Positions 1 to 8,745 of a stretch of 64,000 bases of DNA are shown here, one piece after another. The number at the start of each line of letters is the position of its first letter. Position 1 is the stretch's first letter. This DNA comes from Lactobacillus sp. CBA3605. Its GTDB lineage: Bacteria > Bacillota > Bacilli > Lactobacillales > Lactobacillaceae. The stretch is from assembly GCF_002970915.1 (NCBI RefSeq), contig NZ_CP027190.1:992001-1056000 (forward strand), given 5' to 3'. The notes beneath the pieces were generated by a model. That model was not told the origin of the DNA, did not search any database, and saw only the letters and a program-made list of their open reading frames with translations. The translations under genes and the position numbers were made by a program.

Positions 1-18
1 GTCAATCCTACTTAACGC

Positions 19-525
19 TTAATCCTCATCTTTAACAGTTGAAGATTGTTCTTGGTTAGCAGTCGCTTGTTGCATCTTGCCCAACACCGCGCGCGCAATA
101 GGCCCGACGATTAAAAGTTGGAGCGGTAATGCAACAATCAAGTTAAAAATCCAGGTATGACCATATGTTGCTAGCACATGACTCCCAGTCAGTTCACCTT
201 CCACCGCAATCCCAAAGAGGGACATGCAAGTTACCATGCCAAGGACCATTAAAACTGAGATAGTAATCCCAATTAAAACGACTCTTTTCCGCATGTAATC
301 ATTAATGATATATTTGAAAGCTAATCCTTTTGCGATTGGTCCAACGACCAATAAATCTAAAATGATTGCCACTACTAAACCAAGGGGGTAGCCGCTCAAA
401 ATTGCGAGGACTAAGCCATTGCTGAAGCCTTGTGCCATCGTGACGTTATAAGCCGTCATAACAAAAACCATCAATCCAGCCATAATCGCCGTGAACACAA
501 CTTCTTCTTTTAAATTACGTGGCAT
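19..525 (-). CDS. DUF2798 family membrane protein
   Basis: An integral membrane protein of about 168 residues with four hydrophobic segments arranged as two similar halves, each with a long helix pair. The N-terminal MPRNLKEE... and the paired helices fit the DUF2798 family, whose function is unknown. An AGGAG lies 11 bases before the ATG at 525; an in-frame GTG at 537 sits directly on that AGGAG, so 525 is preferred. It appears monocistronic. No catalytic motif is visible and I do not assign a substrate. Confidence 0.75.
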   Translation of the reverse strand: MPRNLKEEVVFTAIMAGLMVFVMTAYNVTMAQGFSNGLVLAILSGYPLGLVVAIILDLLVVGPIAKGLAFKYIINDYMRKRVVLIGITISVLMVLGMVTCMSLFGIAVEGELTGSHVLATYGHTWIFNLIVALPLQLLIVGPIARAVLGKMQQATANQEQSSTVKDED

Positions 526-645
526 TTCTATACACACTCCTAGGTTTAGTTTCGAGTGTTACTATAGCACGCGCTGGCAAGCTTTCGTAAGTAACAATTT
601 GATGACAAATTATATAACGCTTACAAACTCATGTCACCAAACAGC

Positions 646-676
646 AAAAAAAAGACCGCCCAAGTGGCACGATCTC
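646..676 (-). terminator. Rho-independent terminator of the cytochrome-b5-like gene
   Basis: On the minus strand a 7-bp stem with wobble pairs (AGATCGT with GCGGTCT) is followed by eight T residues. It lies just downstream of the stop at 687. Confidence 0.55.
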
Positions 677-686
677 TTCACTGACT

Positions 687-926
687 TTAAGCTTGGTATT
701 GACCGACAACCGTTAACTTAGCTAACACTTTCCGACCATGCGGGGACTGATTATCAATGACCGTCGTTAAATCTTGCCCAGCTAAATTACCATGATGCTT
801 GCCACCAGCCCAGGCCGCAATGTTCGTCACATCATAGACCACACCATCGACTGCGACATACGCTGACTGACCGTTTTCACCATTATATTGTGCTAACTCT
901 GCTTGATTAAAAGTCTTGGTACTCAT
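687..926 (-). CDS. Cytochrome b5-like heme/steroid-binding domain protein
   Basis: A small soluble protein of 79 residues that is essentially one cytochrome-b5-like domain. The family pattern is visible: YVAVDGVVYDVTNIAAW, then a GGKHHGN stretch with a histidine pair, then a second histidine in SPHGRKVL that could be the other axial heme ligand. There is no signal peptide or membrane anchor. The ATG at 926 follows AGGGAG by 8 bases and is preferred over an in-frame GTG at 935. Stand-alone b5-like proteins occur in lactobacilli and clostridia; electron transfer is inferred from the fold, and heme binding is untested. Confidence 0.8.
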   Translation of the reverse strand: MSTKTFNQAELAQYNGENGQSAYVAVDGVVYDVTNIAAWAGGKHHGNLAGQDLTTVIDNQSPHGRKVLAKLTVVGQYQA

Positions 927-1047
927 TACAATCACTCCCTACTTAAATTAACCTAATAGTAAGCTGACTAACCAAACAAAAGCAAGCATTCGGTTTGCAA
1001 TTCAGCATTAAACAGAAAAACATGCCACTTGACTACCAGTATGTAAG

Positions 1048-1060
1048 TTAGGTCCCCTAA
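1048..1060. promoter_or_regulatory. Inverted repeat upstream of mntH, candidate metal-repressor operator
   Basis: TTAGG-TCC-CCTAA forms a 5-bp-arm palindrome about 110 bases before the mntH start. DtxR/MntR-type regulators bind short palindromes with TTAGG/CCTAA-like arms, so a manganese-responsive operator is plausible. I could not place a convincing -35/-10 pair, so this is tentative. Confidence 0.3.
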
Positions 1061-1168
1061 TATGACGTTCGTAAAAATAGAGCACTACTGCTGTCTAATC
1101 CCTAAAAATAATTTAATTGACCAGCCTGACAGCGTACAATGAGCCTGGTTAGAAAGGTGGCCAACTTC

Positions 1169-2752
1169 ATGGGAAAATTTAAAACAAACAACCGGTCGCA
1201 CAAATTAATTGCATATGCGAACGGCCCTTCTTTGGAAGAAATCAACGGTAAAATTGAAGTTCCAAAAAACATCGGCTTTTGGCGAACCCTCTTTGCGTAT
1301 TCTGGACCGGGCGCACTAGTGGCGGTCGGCTATATGGACCCTGGTAACTGGTCAACTTCAATTACCGGTGGTCAAAATTTCCAATATTTATTAATGTCTG
1401 TCATCTTGATGTCAAGTTTGATTGCGATGCTGCTACAATACATGGCCGCTAAACTTGGCATCGTGAGTCAGATGGATTTAGCACAAGCTATTCGCGCCCG
1501 CACGAGTAAATCATTAGGGATTGTCCTATGGTTGCTAACCGAGTTAGCAATCATGGCAACGGATATCGCAGAAGTCATTGGGGCTGCGATTGCCTTGTAC
1601 TTGTTATTCCATATTCCGCTAATCATTGCCGTTTTAATTACCGTTTTTGATGTTTTACTTCTATTATTATTAACTAAAATTGGCTTTCGTAAAATTGAAG
1701 CAATTGTCGTTTGTCTCATTTTAGTTATTCTACTAGTCTTCGTTTACCAAGTTGCTTTGTCGAGTCCCAACTGGGGACAAGTCATGACTGGCCTCATCCC
1801 AACCAGTCAAACCTTTTCCAGTAGTAAGACTGTCGCCGGAATGACCCCTTTAAGTGGCGCTTTAGGCATTATCGGCGCCACGGTCATGCCACATAACCTA
1901 TACCTGCACTCTGCAATTTCACAGACACGTAAGATTGATCATCATGATGAAGCTGACGTCGCTCGTACGGTTAAATTTGCCAGTTTAGATTCTAACATTC
2001 AACTCACGGCTGCTTTTTTCGTTAATGCGCTCCTCTTAATTATGGGCGTGGCCGTCTTTAAAACTGGGGCCGTTAAAGATCCATCGTTCTTTGGCCTCTA
2101 TCAAGCACTCGCCAACACCTCCACCTTAAGTAACGGTCTCTTAATTGAAGTTGCTCGTTCCGGTGTCCTATCCGTTCTCTTTGCCGTGGCCTTACTAGCT
2201 TCCGGTCAAAATTCAACGATTACGGGGACCTTAACCGGGCAAGTCATTATGGAAGGGTTCGTACACATGCGCATGCCGCTCTGGTTACGCCGGCTTGTCA
2301 CTCGACTGTTATCAGTGATTCCAGTTATTATCTGTGTCCTGCTAACTAGTGGCAAGAGTGCACTCGCTGAACATGAGGCTCTGAATGACTTAATGAATAA
2401 TTCCCAAGTCTTTTTAGCCTTCGCATTACCATTCTCAATGTTGCCGTTACTCATGATGACCGATAGTGCGGCCGAAATGGGCCAGCGGTTCAAAAACAAG
2501 CTGTGGATTAAAGGACTGGGCTGGTTATCCGTTATCGGATTAACTGGATTAAATCTGCTTGGCCTCCCTTCCCAAGTAGCTGGTTTCTTTGGTGATAAAC
2601 CAACCGCAGCGCAACTCACCATTGCAAACCTAATTGCAGTTGGGTTAATTCTAATCATTTTAGCGCTCCTGACATGGACAGTAATTGAACTTTATCGGGG
2701 CAATCAACGTTACGCCGCCCAATTAAATGCTAACGGCAACGTCAGACTCTAA
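1169..2752 (+). CDS. mntH: Nramp family divalent metal (Mn2+/H+) transporter
   Basis: A proton-coupled Mn(II)/Fe(II) importer of about 527 residues in the cytoplasmic membrane. The Nramp metal-site motifs are present: DPGN in the first helix (GYMDPGNWSTSITGG) and the MPH motif in helix 6 (TVMPHNLYLHS). Roughly eleven hydrophobic helices can be traced. The ATG at 1169 follows AAGGTGG by 8 bases; an in-frame ATG at 1139 has no ribosome binding site. It is a single gene followed by a bidirectional terminator. Lactobacilli use several MntH paralogues to accumulate manganese; the upstream palindrome suggests metal regulation. Substrate preference is inferred from the family. Confidence 0.93.
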   Translation: MGKFKTNNRSHKLIAYANGPSLEEINGKIEVPKNIGFWRTLFAYSGPGALVAVGYMDPGNWSTSITGGQNFQYLLMSVILMSSLIAMLLQYMAAKLGIVSQMDLAQAIRARTSKSLGIVLWLLTELAIMATDIAEVIGAAIALYLLFHIPLIIAVLITVFDVLLLLLLTKIGFRKIEAIVVCLILVILLVFVYQVALSSPNWGQVMTGLIPTSQTFSSSKTVAGMTPLSGALGIIGATVMPHNLYLHSAISQTRKIDHHDEADVARTVKFASLDSNIQLTAAFFVNALLLIMGVAVFKTGAVKDPSFFGLYQALANTSTLSNGLLIEVARSGVLSVLFAVALLASGQNSTITGTLTGQVIMEGFVHMRMPLWLRRLVTRLLSVIPVIICVLLTSGKSALAEHEALNDLMNNSQVFLAFALPFSMLPLLMMTDSAAEMGQRFKNKLWIKGLGWLSVIGLTGLNLLGLPSQVAGFFGDKPTAAQLTIANLIAVGLILIILALLTWTVIELYRGNQRYAAQLNANGNVRL

Positions 2753-2754
2753 AT

Positions 2755-2812
2755 CAAAAAAGCACTTTGTTAAACAATGACGACGTCACTGCTTAGCAAA
2801 GCGCTTTTTAAA
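2755..2812. terminator. Bidirectional terminator between mntH and the diguanylate cyclase gene
   Basis: AAAAAGC-A-CTTTG and CAAAG-C-GCTTTTT form an interrupted stem with A and T tracts at either side, between two convergent genes. Confidence 0.7.
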
Positions 2813-2818
2813 TTCAAC

Positions 2819-3949
2819 TTAGTCGGTCGTAATTTGCATCCGACCATGTCGTTTTGAATGGTATAAATTATGATCAACTCGATTATAAAAATCCGTTGGC
2901 GTTGCATCCGTCGTTGCTAACGTTGAGACACCGACTGAAATTGAAATCGGAATCTGTTGATTACCAAAGTTGACTGGTATGTGGTTAAGGGCACTAAAAA
3001 TCTGTTGCACCACACTACGAGTACTTGCTAAATCGTAGCCTGGAAATAAAATATTGAATTCCTCGCCACCAGTTCGATACAACTTCACGCGCGGATTGTT
3101 CGCATCAATCACGGTTTGTACCACATCTGCCACCTGCTGCAAGACTCGATCACCGGCGAGATGTCCATAAGTATCGTTCACCTGCTTGAAATGATCAATA
3201 TCAAACATCATCATTGACAGCTTTAAATGATTCTTGGCACTATCATCAAATAAATATTTAATTTCTCCCGTATAAGCAGCAAAATTTTCAGTTTGTGTTA
3301 AAGCGTCATGACTCGCATATTGAGCCAAACGTAGCTTAAACTGACTATCCCGAGTCAACATTGTGACGTAAGCATACAGTAAGATTTCAAAAATAACTAA
3401 ATATAACCATTCCTGAAAAAAGATTGTCCAACTCAACTCAAACTTTAATTTCATCCATAGCCACAGGAGCCCGCCAAACGGGATGCCAACTAGCAGATAA
3501 CTAGCCCAGGCATAGTGGCGATTTTGAAATCGAATTCGAATCTCGTTCAACACCAGGAAAAAAATGACTAACGTTAGGGCGTGGCCCCATGATTCCCAAT
3601 AACCAATTGATTGATCGAAAATCATGTACACTACCACTACGGGAATTAACAAATAATACGGAATCCGAATATTTAGAAAATAGCCGCAAAAGATAATCGC
3701 AATGAGTTGAAAATTCATAAACTGCCAAGCAGTAGCTTGACCAACGATTAACGACTGCAACCCAAACACAAATACTAACATATAGATGACGCCATGCCAT
3801 GAATTGACCACATCATCATCAACATTAATATGCTTGGCGTGAAACCACGATGTAATCCAGTTAAACAATACCCAGTACAGCGTAAAAACACCTAGGATAA
3901 AGAAAATACTGGTTACAAACGGTGGCACTTGCCAGTTAGACCATGTCAT
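2819..3949 (-). CDS. Membrane diguanylate cyclase (GGDEF domain)
   Basis: A 376-residue protein predicted to make cyclic di-GMP from two GTP. Residues 1-200 hold about six hydrophobic helices as a membrane sensor module; the C-terminal half is a GGDEF domain. Catalytic features are intact: FDIDHFKQVNDTYGH followed by RTGGEEF. No RxxD inhibitory site precedes GGEEF. The ATG at 3949 follows AAGGA by 7 bases, and the gene starts 14 bases after the upstream EAL gene, so the two are co-transcribed with opposing activities. The signal sensed by the membrane part is unknown. Intact c-di-GMP enzymes are patchy in Lactobacillaceae. Confidence 0.9.
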   Translation of the reverse strand: MTWSNWQVPPFVTSIFFILGVFTLYWVLFNWITSWFHAKHINVDDDVVNSWHGVIYMLVFVFGLQSLIVGQATAWQFMNFQLIAIIFCGYFLNIRIPYYLLIPVVVVYMIFDQSIGYWESWGHALTLVIFFLVLNEIRIRFQNRHYAWASYLLVGIPFGGLLWLWMKLKFELSWTIFFQEWLYLVIFEILLYAYVTMLTRDSQFKLRLAQYASHDALTQTENFAAYTGEIKYLFDDSAKNHLKLSMMMFDIDHFKQVNDTYGHLAGDRVLQQVADVVQTVIDANNPRVKLYRTGGEEFNILFPGYDLASTRSVVQQIFSALNHIPVNFGNQQIPISISVGVSTLATTDATPTDFYNRVDHNLYHSKRHGRMQITTD

Positions 3950-3963
3950 ACTAAAGTCCTTCC

Positions 3964-4659
3964 TTATTGCCGACCATCACCAGTTGGTTGGTTTAAAGTT
4001 GTTGTCTCTTTAACTGCTAACTGCGGTTTTCCATAAAAATACCCTTGATGTAATTCAATGCCTAATTGTTGTGCCATCAACTGATCATGTTCATCTTCGA
4101 CGCCTTCTAAGATCAAGTCGAGATGATATTGCTTAGCAATCGTCTGCCAAAAAGCTAACGCGGTTGGAATCTGATCAGCTTTCCCACTCATCCGCAAATT
4201 CTGCATGGCAAACTTAATCTGGTCAACAAATGGTAAAACAGCTTCAATATTATCAAACGTATTCGAACCAGTACCAACGTCGTCAATACTTAACTTAATC
4301 CCATGTTGATGAAAAAGCACACTATACTTTTGAATTTCTTTAACCGTTGGATTTTCAGTGAACTCAATGGTTAAGGCCGCTGGATTCAATCGTTTTTTTA
4401 GATAAATGATTGTCCCTAGCATTAACTTATCTTCAGTTTGTTCTCGATTTAAATTCAAAGCGAGGACTCGATTAGTTACCTTGGTTGCCAATTGACCCGC
4501 TAATTCTTCCAATAACCCAGCTTGTTTTTTTAAAGACAATTCTGTGAAAGTTGCCGGTATAGCCCACTTACCATGCGTTTCTTTGCGTAATAATAGTTCA
4601 TAACCAAAGATTGATTGCTGACTCTGATCAACTTGTGGCTGGACAAAAAAGCGATACAT
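3964..4659 (-). CDS. EAL domain cyclic-di-GMP phosphodiesterase
   Basis: A compact stand-alone EAL domain of 231 residues without membrane segments. Residues that normally bind metal and c-di-GMP are all traceable: E in GYELLLR (EAL reads ELL), N in LNLN, E in IEFTEN, the DD pair in IDDVGTG, K in IKFAMQ, E in LEGVED and Q in HQGYFYGKP. It is therefore probably active and should hydrolyse c-di-GMP to pGpG. The ATG at 4659 follows AGGAATGGGG by about 11 bases; a TTG at 4698 extends the frame but lacks a site. It is the first gene of a two-gene operon with the downstream diguanylate cyclase. Confidence 0.9.
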   Translation of the reverse strand: MYRFFVQPQVDQSQQSIFGYELLLRKETHGKWAIPATFTELSLKKQAGLLEELAGQLATKVTNRVLALNLNREQTEDKLMLGTIIYLKKRLNPAALTIEFTENPTVKEIQKYSVLFHQHGIKLSIDDVGTGSNTFDNIEAVLPFVDQIKFAMQNLRMSGKADQIPTALAFWQTIAKQYHLDLILEGVEDEHDQLMAQQLGIELHQGYFYGKPQLAVKETTTLNQPTGDGRQ

Positions 4660-4787
4660 CTTATTAAAGACCCCATTCCTAAAAATAATTTGTGTCAATC
4701 CGTATTAACGTTTTAGCACGCTATAAGTATAGCCTTTTATTCATTAAATATCGATACTAAATCAGCCAACCGCTCTAATTTCAAGCG

Positions 4788-5387
4788 CTAACCGGCATTT
4801 CCCAACCAGATTCCCATAAGATACGTCATTAACGCCGTTGCAACGCCCACCAAAATATTTCGCATAATAATCTTATGCACCGGAACCACCGTGTGACGCG
4901 CACTTACTGTGGCATTTAGGGTCAACGCCACGCCCATTGCCATCAATGTATTAATCAAGCGCCAGCTAGGCAGCGACAGACTAATTGCTGCTAAAGGAAT
5001 CAACACTCCCAAAATAAAAGCAATTAGTGAGGTTGCGGCCGCATGCAGTGGATTTAAAACATCAATCGCATGTAAGCGGGTCTGCGCTTGGTGACCATCA
5101 GCTGGTTCCGTGGCTAACTGTAATTTCAACTGGCTTAATTGCACATCCTTTTGGGCGCTGACCGACACATATTCACCACCAGCCATCGAACAGGCGCCCG
5201 CAATCATTCCCGAAATGCCACTAATCAGTAGTGTGGTTGCACTCAAATCCGCTCCCACTGCGCCTAAGACAATCCCGGAAACTGAAATAATGCCATCGTT
5301 GGCCCCTAAAATCCCAGCTCGTAAGACATTTAACTGATCCCAAAAGTGATAATATCGACTTTGCCATTGCTTAATCCAGATTAACAT
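4788..5387 (-). CDS. VIT1/CCC1 (DUF125) family transporter
   Basis: A 199-residue membrane protein resembling the vacuolar iron transporter family, which moves Fe(II) or Mn(II) out of the cytoplasm. The first helix carries the typical LNVLRAGILGANDGIISVSG pattern, followed by GISGMIAGACSMAGGEYVSVSAQ and a short charged loop before three C-terminal helices. It is a little shorter than most VIT proteins (about 230). The ATG at 5387 is preceded by AAGGGTGG at 10 bases. Metal specificity cannot be read from sequence. Confidence 0.85.
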   Translation of the reverse strand: MLIWIKQWQSRYYHFWDQLNVLRAGILGANDGIISVSGIVLGAVGADLSATTLLISGISGMIAGACSMAGGEYVSVSAQKDVQLSQLKLQLATEPADGHQAQTRLHAIDVLNPLHAAATSLIAFILGVLIPLAAISLSLPSWRLINTLMAMGVALTLNATVSARHTVVPVHKIIMRNILVGVATALMTYLMGIWLGNAG

Positions 5388-5465
5388 TTGGATTAACCAC
5401 CCTTCTAATCATTTTTTTTGCGAAAAAATAACGTCGATCCTGGTGACCCGACGCTACCATACCGC

Positions 5466-6047
5466 TTAACGCACCAGCTTATCCCAAATAACCACTTCAT
5501 TACGGGCTAGTGATTGTGGCACATCAATAATTCGTTGATTCGCACTCCCGCGAAATTGGAGTGACAAATCCATTTGGTCTTTTAAAAAGCGACCGTCCAC
5601 TAAAATATCGATTAACGACAACATTTTTAGTTTATCCGTAGAATCTTGTTGCAACTCATCCCAGGTGTAACCTGACCATGACCAGATATCTTTCGTGTGC
5701 CCGAATTCTTGCCGAATACGCTCACATATCCGAATACCAACTTGCGTATTCAAAAATGGTTCGCCACCTAACAACGTTAAGCCTTGCACATAATCCTGAC
5801 TTAAATCGGTAATAATTTGCTGTTCTAGTTCCGCCGTATACGGTTGCCCATAATGAAAATTTTGAGCGGCCACATTATAGCAGCCTGGGCAACGAAACGG
5901 ACAACCACTTAGATATAAGCTACAGCGGACCCCTTCACCATCAACGAAATTAAACGCTTTATAGTCCGCAACATATTGTTCACTTAGATCCTTCGCTAAC
6001 CACTCTTTGGGCGTCGGATTGTTTGGTCCTTTCGTAACGTGCGGCAT
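5466..6047 (-). CDS. nrdG: Anaerobic ribonucleotide reductase activating protein (radical SAM)
   Basis: A radical S-adenosylmethionine enzyme of 193 residues that installs the glycyl radical on NrdD. The iron-sulfur cluster motif CX3CX2C is visible in SGCPFRCPGCYN, and the conserved stretch FNFVDGEGVRCSLY precedes it. Later LLGGEPFLN is the SAM-binding GGE motif. The ATG at 6047 has GGAG 10 bases upstream and lies inside nrdD, giving a 68-base overlap in a different frame, longer than the usual 4-20 bases. The pair is expected to be translationally coupled. Confidence 0.95.
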   Translation of the reverse strand: MPHVTKGPNNPTPKEWLAKDLSEQYVADYKAFNFVDGEGVRCSLYLSGCPFRCPGCYNVAAQNFHYGQPYTAELEQQIITDLSQDYVQGLTLLGGEPFLNTQVGIRICERIRQEFGHTKDIWSWSGYTWDELQQDSTDKLKMLSLIDILVDGRFLKDQMDLSLQFRGSANQRIIDVPQSLARNEVVIWDKLVR

Positions 6048-8202
6048 TTTTGATCATCTCCGGAGACATATTTTTTTGACGTGACGTAATCTCAACGTGG
6101 CGACCATGCACCATCGGCCGTTGTTGGGGATTACCTAAATAACCACAGGTCCGTTTTACCACGTCACACGTTTTAGGGTCATGATTACCACATTGTGGGC
6201 ACACAAAACCCCGGGCCGTCGCCTTAAATTCCCCTTTAAACCCACATTCAAAACACTGGTCAATCGCCGTATTAGTGCCCAAATAACCAACATGATCATA
6301 GGCCCAATCCCAAACGGCTTCCAATGCTTTCGGATTTTGCGTGAGATTTGGATATTCACAGTAATGAATGAAGCCACCGGACGCATACTTGGGAAACCGT
6401 TCTTCTAATGTTAATTTATCGAAGGGAGTTGGATGTTTCCGGACATCATAATGAAAACTATTCGTATAATATTCCTTATCAGTCACATCTGGAATACGTC
6501 CAAACTTTAAAATATCATCGCGACAAAATGTATCTGTCAACGATTCAGCAGGCGTTGAATAGAGGCTATAGTGATAACCACTCGCTTGTGCCCATTGCTG
6601 GCACTTATCGCGTAACGCCTTGACAACCTTTTCAGCAAAAGCTAAGGCAGCCGAATCTTGCTCCCAATCTGGGCCAAAAAAAGTGGTACAAACTTCATAA
6701 ATACCAATGTATCCCAGTGAAATTGTCGCGCGTTCATTTTTGAACAATTCATCCACGGCCTCGCCTGGCTGAAGCCGCTTGCCGAAAGCACCATACATAT
6801 AGAGTAAGGGGGCATTTTCAGGCTGGGCTTCCTTGGTCCGCTCAATTCGATAGGCTAACGCTTGATGACACGTTGCCATCCGCTCTTCGAAAATCTCCCA
6901 AAATAACGTTTGGTCCCCATGAGCTGATAAGGCAATCCGCGGTAAATTAACGGTCACCACGCCCAAATTCATCCGCCCTGAGTTCACTTCGACCCCATTT
7001 TCATCCCGCCAACCTTGTAAAAAAGAGCGGCAACCCATTGGCGTTTTGAAGCTGCCAGTCAGGGCCTTGATTTTGTCATACATTAATAAATCAGGATACA
7101 TACGCTTGGTTGCACATTCAATCGCTAAAGTTTTAATATCATAATTTGGATCGGTTGGATCGAGGTTCAATCCACGTTTAACCGTAAAAATCAGCTTTGG
7201 GAAAATCGCCGTTCGCTGCTCTTTACCCAACCCTTTAATACGGATTTTAAGAATAGCCGTTTGAATTTCACGTTCAATCCAACTGGTCCCCAAGCCAAAG
7301 TTGACTGTCGTAAATGGGGTTTGACCTTGTGATGAATACAATGTATTAATTTCATATTCCAAGGCTTGCATCGCATCATAAATATCTTTTTTAGTTTTAG
7401 TTTTGGCATAATCAGCACGTTGATCCGCAGTAACCCACTGTTCTGCATCAGCTAAATGTTTTTGATAATTAATTGCCGCAAAAGGAGCTAATAACTGATC
7501 AACCCGGTTTGCTGAACAACCACCATATTGTAATGAGGCCACGTTAGCAATGATTTGGGCCATCTGTGCGGTCGCCGTTTGAATAGAACGCGGTGAGGCA
7601 ACTTCGGCATTCCCAATTTTATAACCATTTTTAAACATGCCATCAAAATCTATTAAGCAACAGTTCGTTTCTGGGGTTACTGGTGAATAATCCAAGTCAT
7701 GCCAATGCAAATCCCCACGCAAATGCGCTTTAGCAACTATATCAGGTAACATTTTGAGCCCAATCGCGCGACTAGCAGCCCCTGCTTCTAGGTCCCGTTG
7801 CGTGTTAAACACGTTACTATCCTTATTCGCATTTTCATGAACCACATTGGCGTCACGACTGAATAGCTGTTCAATGCGATCCCGCACATTCGTGGCCGCA
7901 GAAAATCGGGCTTGTTCCGCAATAAAATAATCTTGATAAGCTTTAGCAGCCGTCGATAAAGCCAAATCCTGTAGAATTTGAATCAACGCTGGTCGTAATT
8001 CACGTGTTTCAATGACCGTGGCTGTCCGATAATGTGTGACTAACGCTTGCCGCACCGCTTGTCGATCAGCTTCAGCTGGTAATAATTGTGCTAAAACATA
8101 ATTTAATTTATAAGGGTGAAATTTAGTTTGCGTCCCACCACGTTTAATAACCGGTAATTCTCGTAACTGATCTAAACTAGTTGCTGTTGCCCTTGCTTCC
8201 AT
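5980..8202 (-). CDS. nrdD: Anaerobic ribonucleoside-triphosphate reductase, class III
   Basis: A glycyl-radical enzyme of about 740 residues that reduces ribonucleoside triphosphates to deoxyribonucleotides without oxygen. An N-terminal ATP-cone spans roughly residues 15-105 (VIKRGGTQTKFHPYKL onward). The catalytic barrel contains LQYGGCSANR; the C-terminus carries two zinc-ligating CxxC pairs (CFECG and CPQCG) and the glycyl-radical loop RTCGYLGNP. The ATG at 8202 follows GGGGGA by about 6 bases; a TTG at 8208 overlaps that site. It is the first gene of nrdDG, under a probable NrdR operator. Confidence 0.96.
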   Translation of the reverse strand: MEARATATSLDQLRELPVIKRGGTQTKFHPYKLNYVLAQLLPAEADRQAVRQALVTHYRTATVIETRELRPALIQILQDLALSTAAKAYQDYFIAEQARFSAATNVRDRIEQLFSRDANVVHENANKDSNVFNTQRDLEAGAASRAIGLKMLPDIVAKAHLRGDLHWHDLDYSPVTPETNCCLIDFDGMFKNGYKIGNAEVASPRSIQTATAQMAQIIANVASLQYGGCSANRVDQLLAPFAAINYQKHLADAEQWVTADQRADYAKTKTKKDIYDAMQALEYEINTLYSSQGQTPFTTVNFGLGTSWIEREIQTAILKIRIKGLGKEQRTAIFPKLIFTVKRGLNLDPTDPNYDIKTLAIECATKRMYPDLLMYDKIKALTGSFKTPMGCRSFLQGWRDENGVEVNSGRMNLGVVTVNLPRIALSAHGDQTLFWEIFEERMATCHQALAYRIERTKEAQPENAPLLYMYGAFGKRLQPGEAVDELFKNERATISLGYIGIYEVCTTFFGPDWEQDSAALAFAEKVVKALRDKCQQWAQASGYHYSLYSTPAESLTDTFCRDDILKFGRIPDVTDKEYYTNSFHYDVRKHPTPFDKLTLEERFPKYASGGFIHYCEYPNLTQNPKALEAVWDWAYDHVGYLGTNTAIDQCFECGFKGEFKATARGFVCPQCGNHDPKTCDVVKRTCGYLGNPQQRPMVHGRHVEITSRQKNMSPEMIKNAARYERTKQSDAQRVVSEGSK

Positions 8203-8254
8203 ACCCAATCCCCCACTTTATTTAAAAATAAGCCATTTAAGCCAAGTCACCGCT

Positions 8255-8300
8255 ACCAGTTGCAGTGGTCTGAATTCATTTACCATACTATATATAGTAG
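8255..8300 (-). promoter_or_regulatory. NrdR box region upstream of nrdD
   Basis: ACTATATATAGT at 8287-8298 is a perfect palindrome matching the core of the NrdR box. A degenerate second element with inverted ends (ACCA at 8255, TGGT ending at 8269) is centred about 31 bases away, three helical turns, the spacing typical of NrdR box pairs. This suggests ATP/dATP-dependent repression of nrdDG by NrdR, which is not encoded in the window. The distal box is a good match, the proximal one weak. Confidence 0.7.
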
Positions 8301-8302
8301 CT

Positions 8303-8690
8303 CATTTTAATTAGCCTGCCTATAGGTCCCCTGACTGTTTAGGTCGTCCACCTCGCATTAAACGGGAAACTAACAACGTTATGCCGACCAATAAATAACT
8401 CACATTTTTGTTTTATATGGCTTAACTTATATAATCGGAATATTTATTTCAAGACATCAACCATTGCTCACAATCGTATGACTACAACGTTTTATCCAAG
8501 TAACCTTCGACCCATTTCATCACAATCAATCGTCTAAAATTGAAAAGGTCTCGATTCAATCGATTTAAAATGGGTTGTCCAAAGTCAGCCACGACGTTTT
8601 TTAACAAAAAATCATTGTAATCGGTTTAATTTTTTACTATAAAGCATGGCCTATTGGTTCCACTTCCTGCAAGCTTCCTTTATAATGAAA
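8303..8690. other. Long intergenic region between nrdD and the lipoprotein gene
   Basis: About 540 bases separate the divergent genes. I see no supported ORF. It contains a promoter-like TATAAT near 8430, a wide inverted repeat (ACCCATTT near 8510 and AAATGGGT near 8570) enclosing smaller repeats, and a promoter for the downstream gene (TTCCAC, 17 bases, TATAAT near 8680). The inverted repeat could fold in RNA from either strand; no known riboswitch class was recognised. Confidence 0.4.
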
Positions 8691-8702
8691 ATCAAGAGAG
8701 AA

Positions 8703-8732
8703 AAAGTTCCTAATTGTCGGGATTAGGACTTT
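8703..8732 (+). promoter_or_regulatory. 5' leader hairpin next to the ribosome binding site of the lipoprotein gene
   Basis: AGTTCCTAAT and ATTAGGACTT form a near-perfect hairpin with a 7-base loop ending at the edge of the GGAGGAG ribosome binding site. There is no T tract, so it is not a terminator. It could stabilise the mRNA or tune ribosome access. Confidence 0.5.
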
Positions 8733-8745
8733 GGAGGAGATTATC

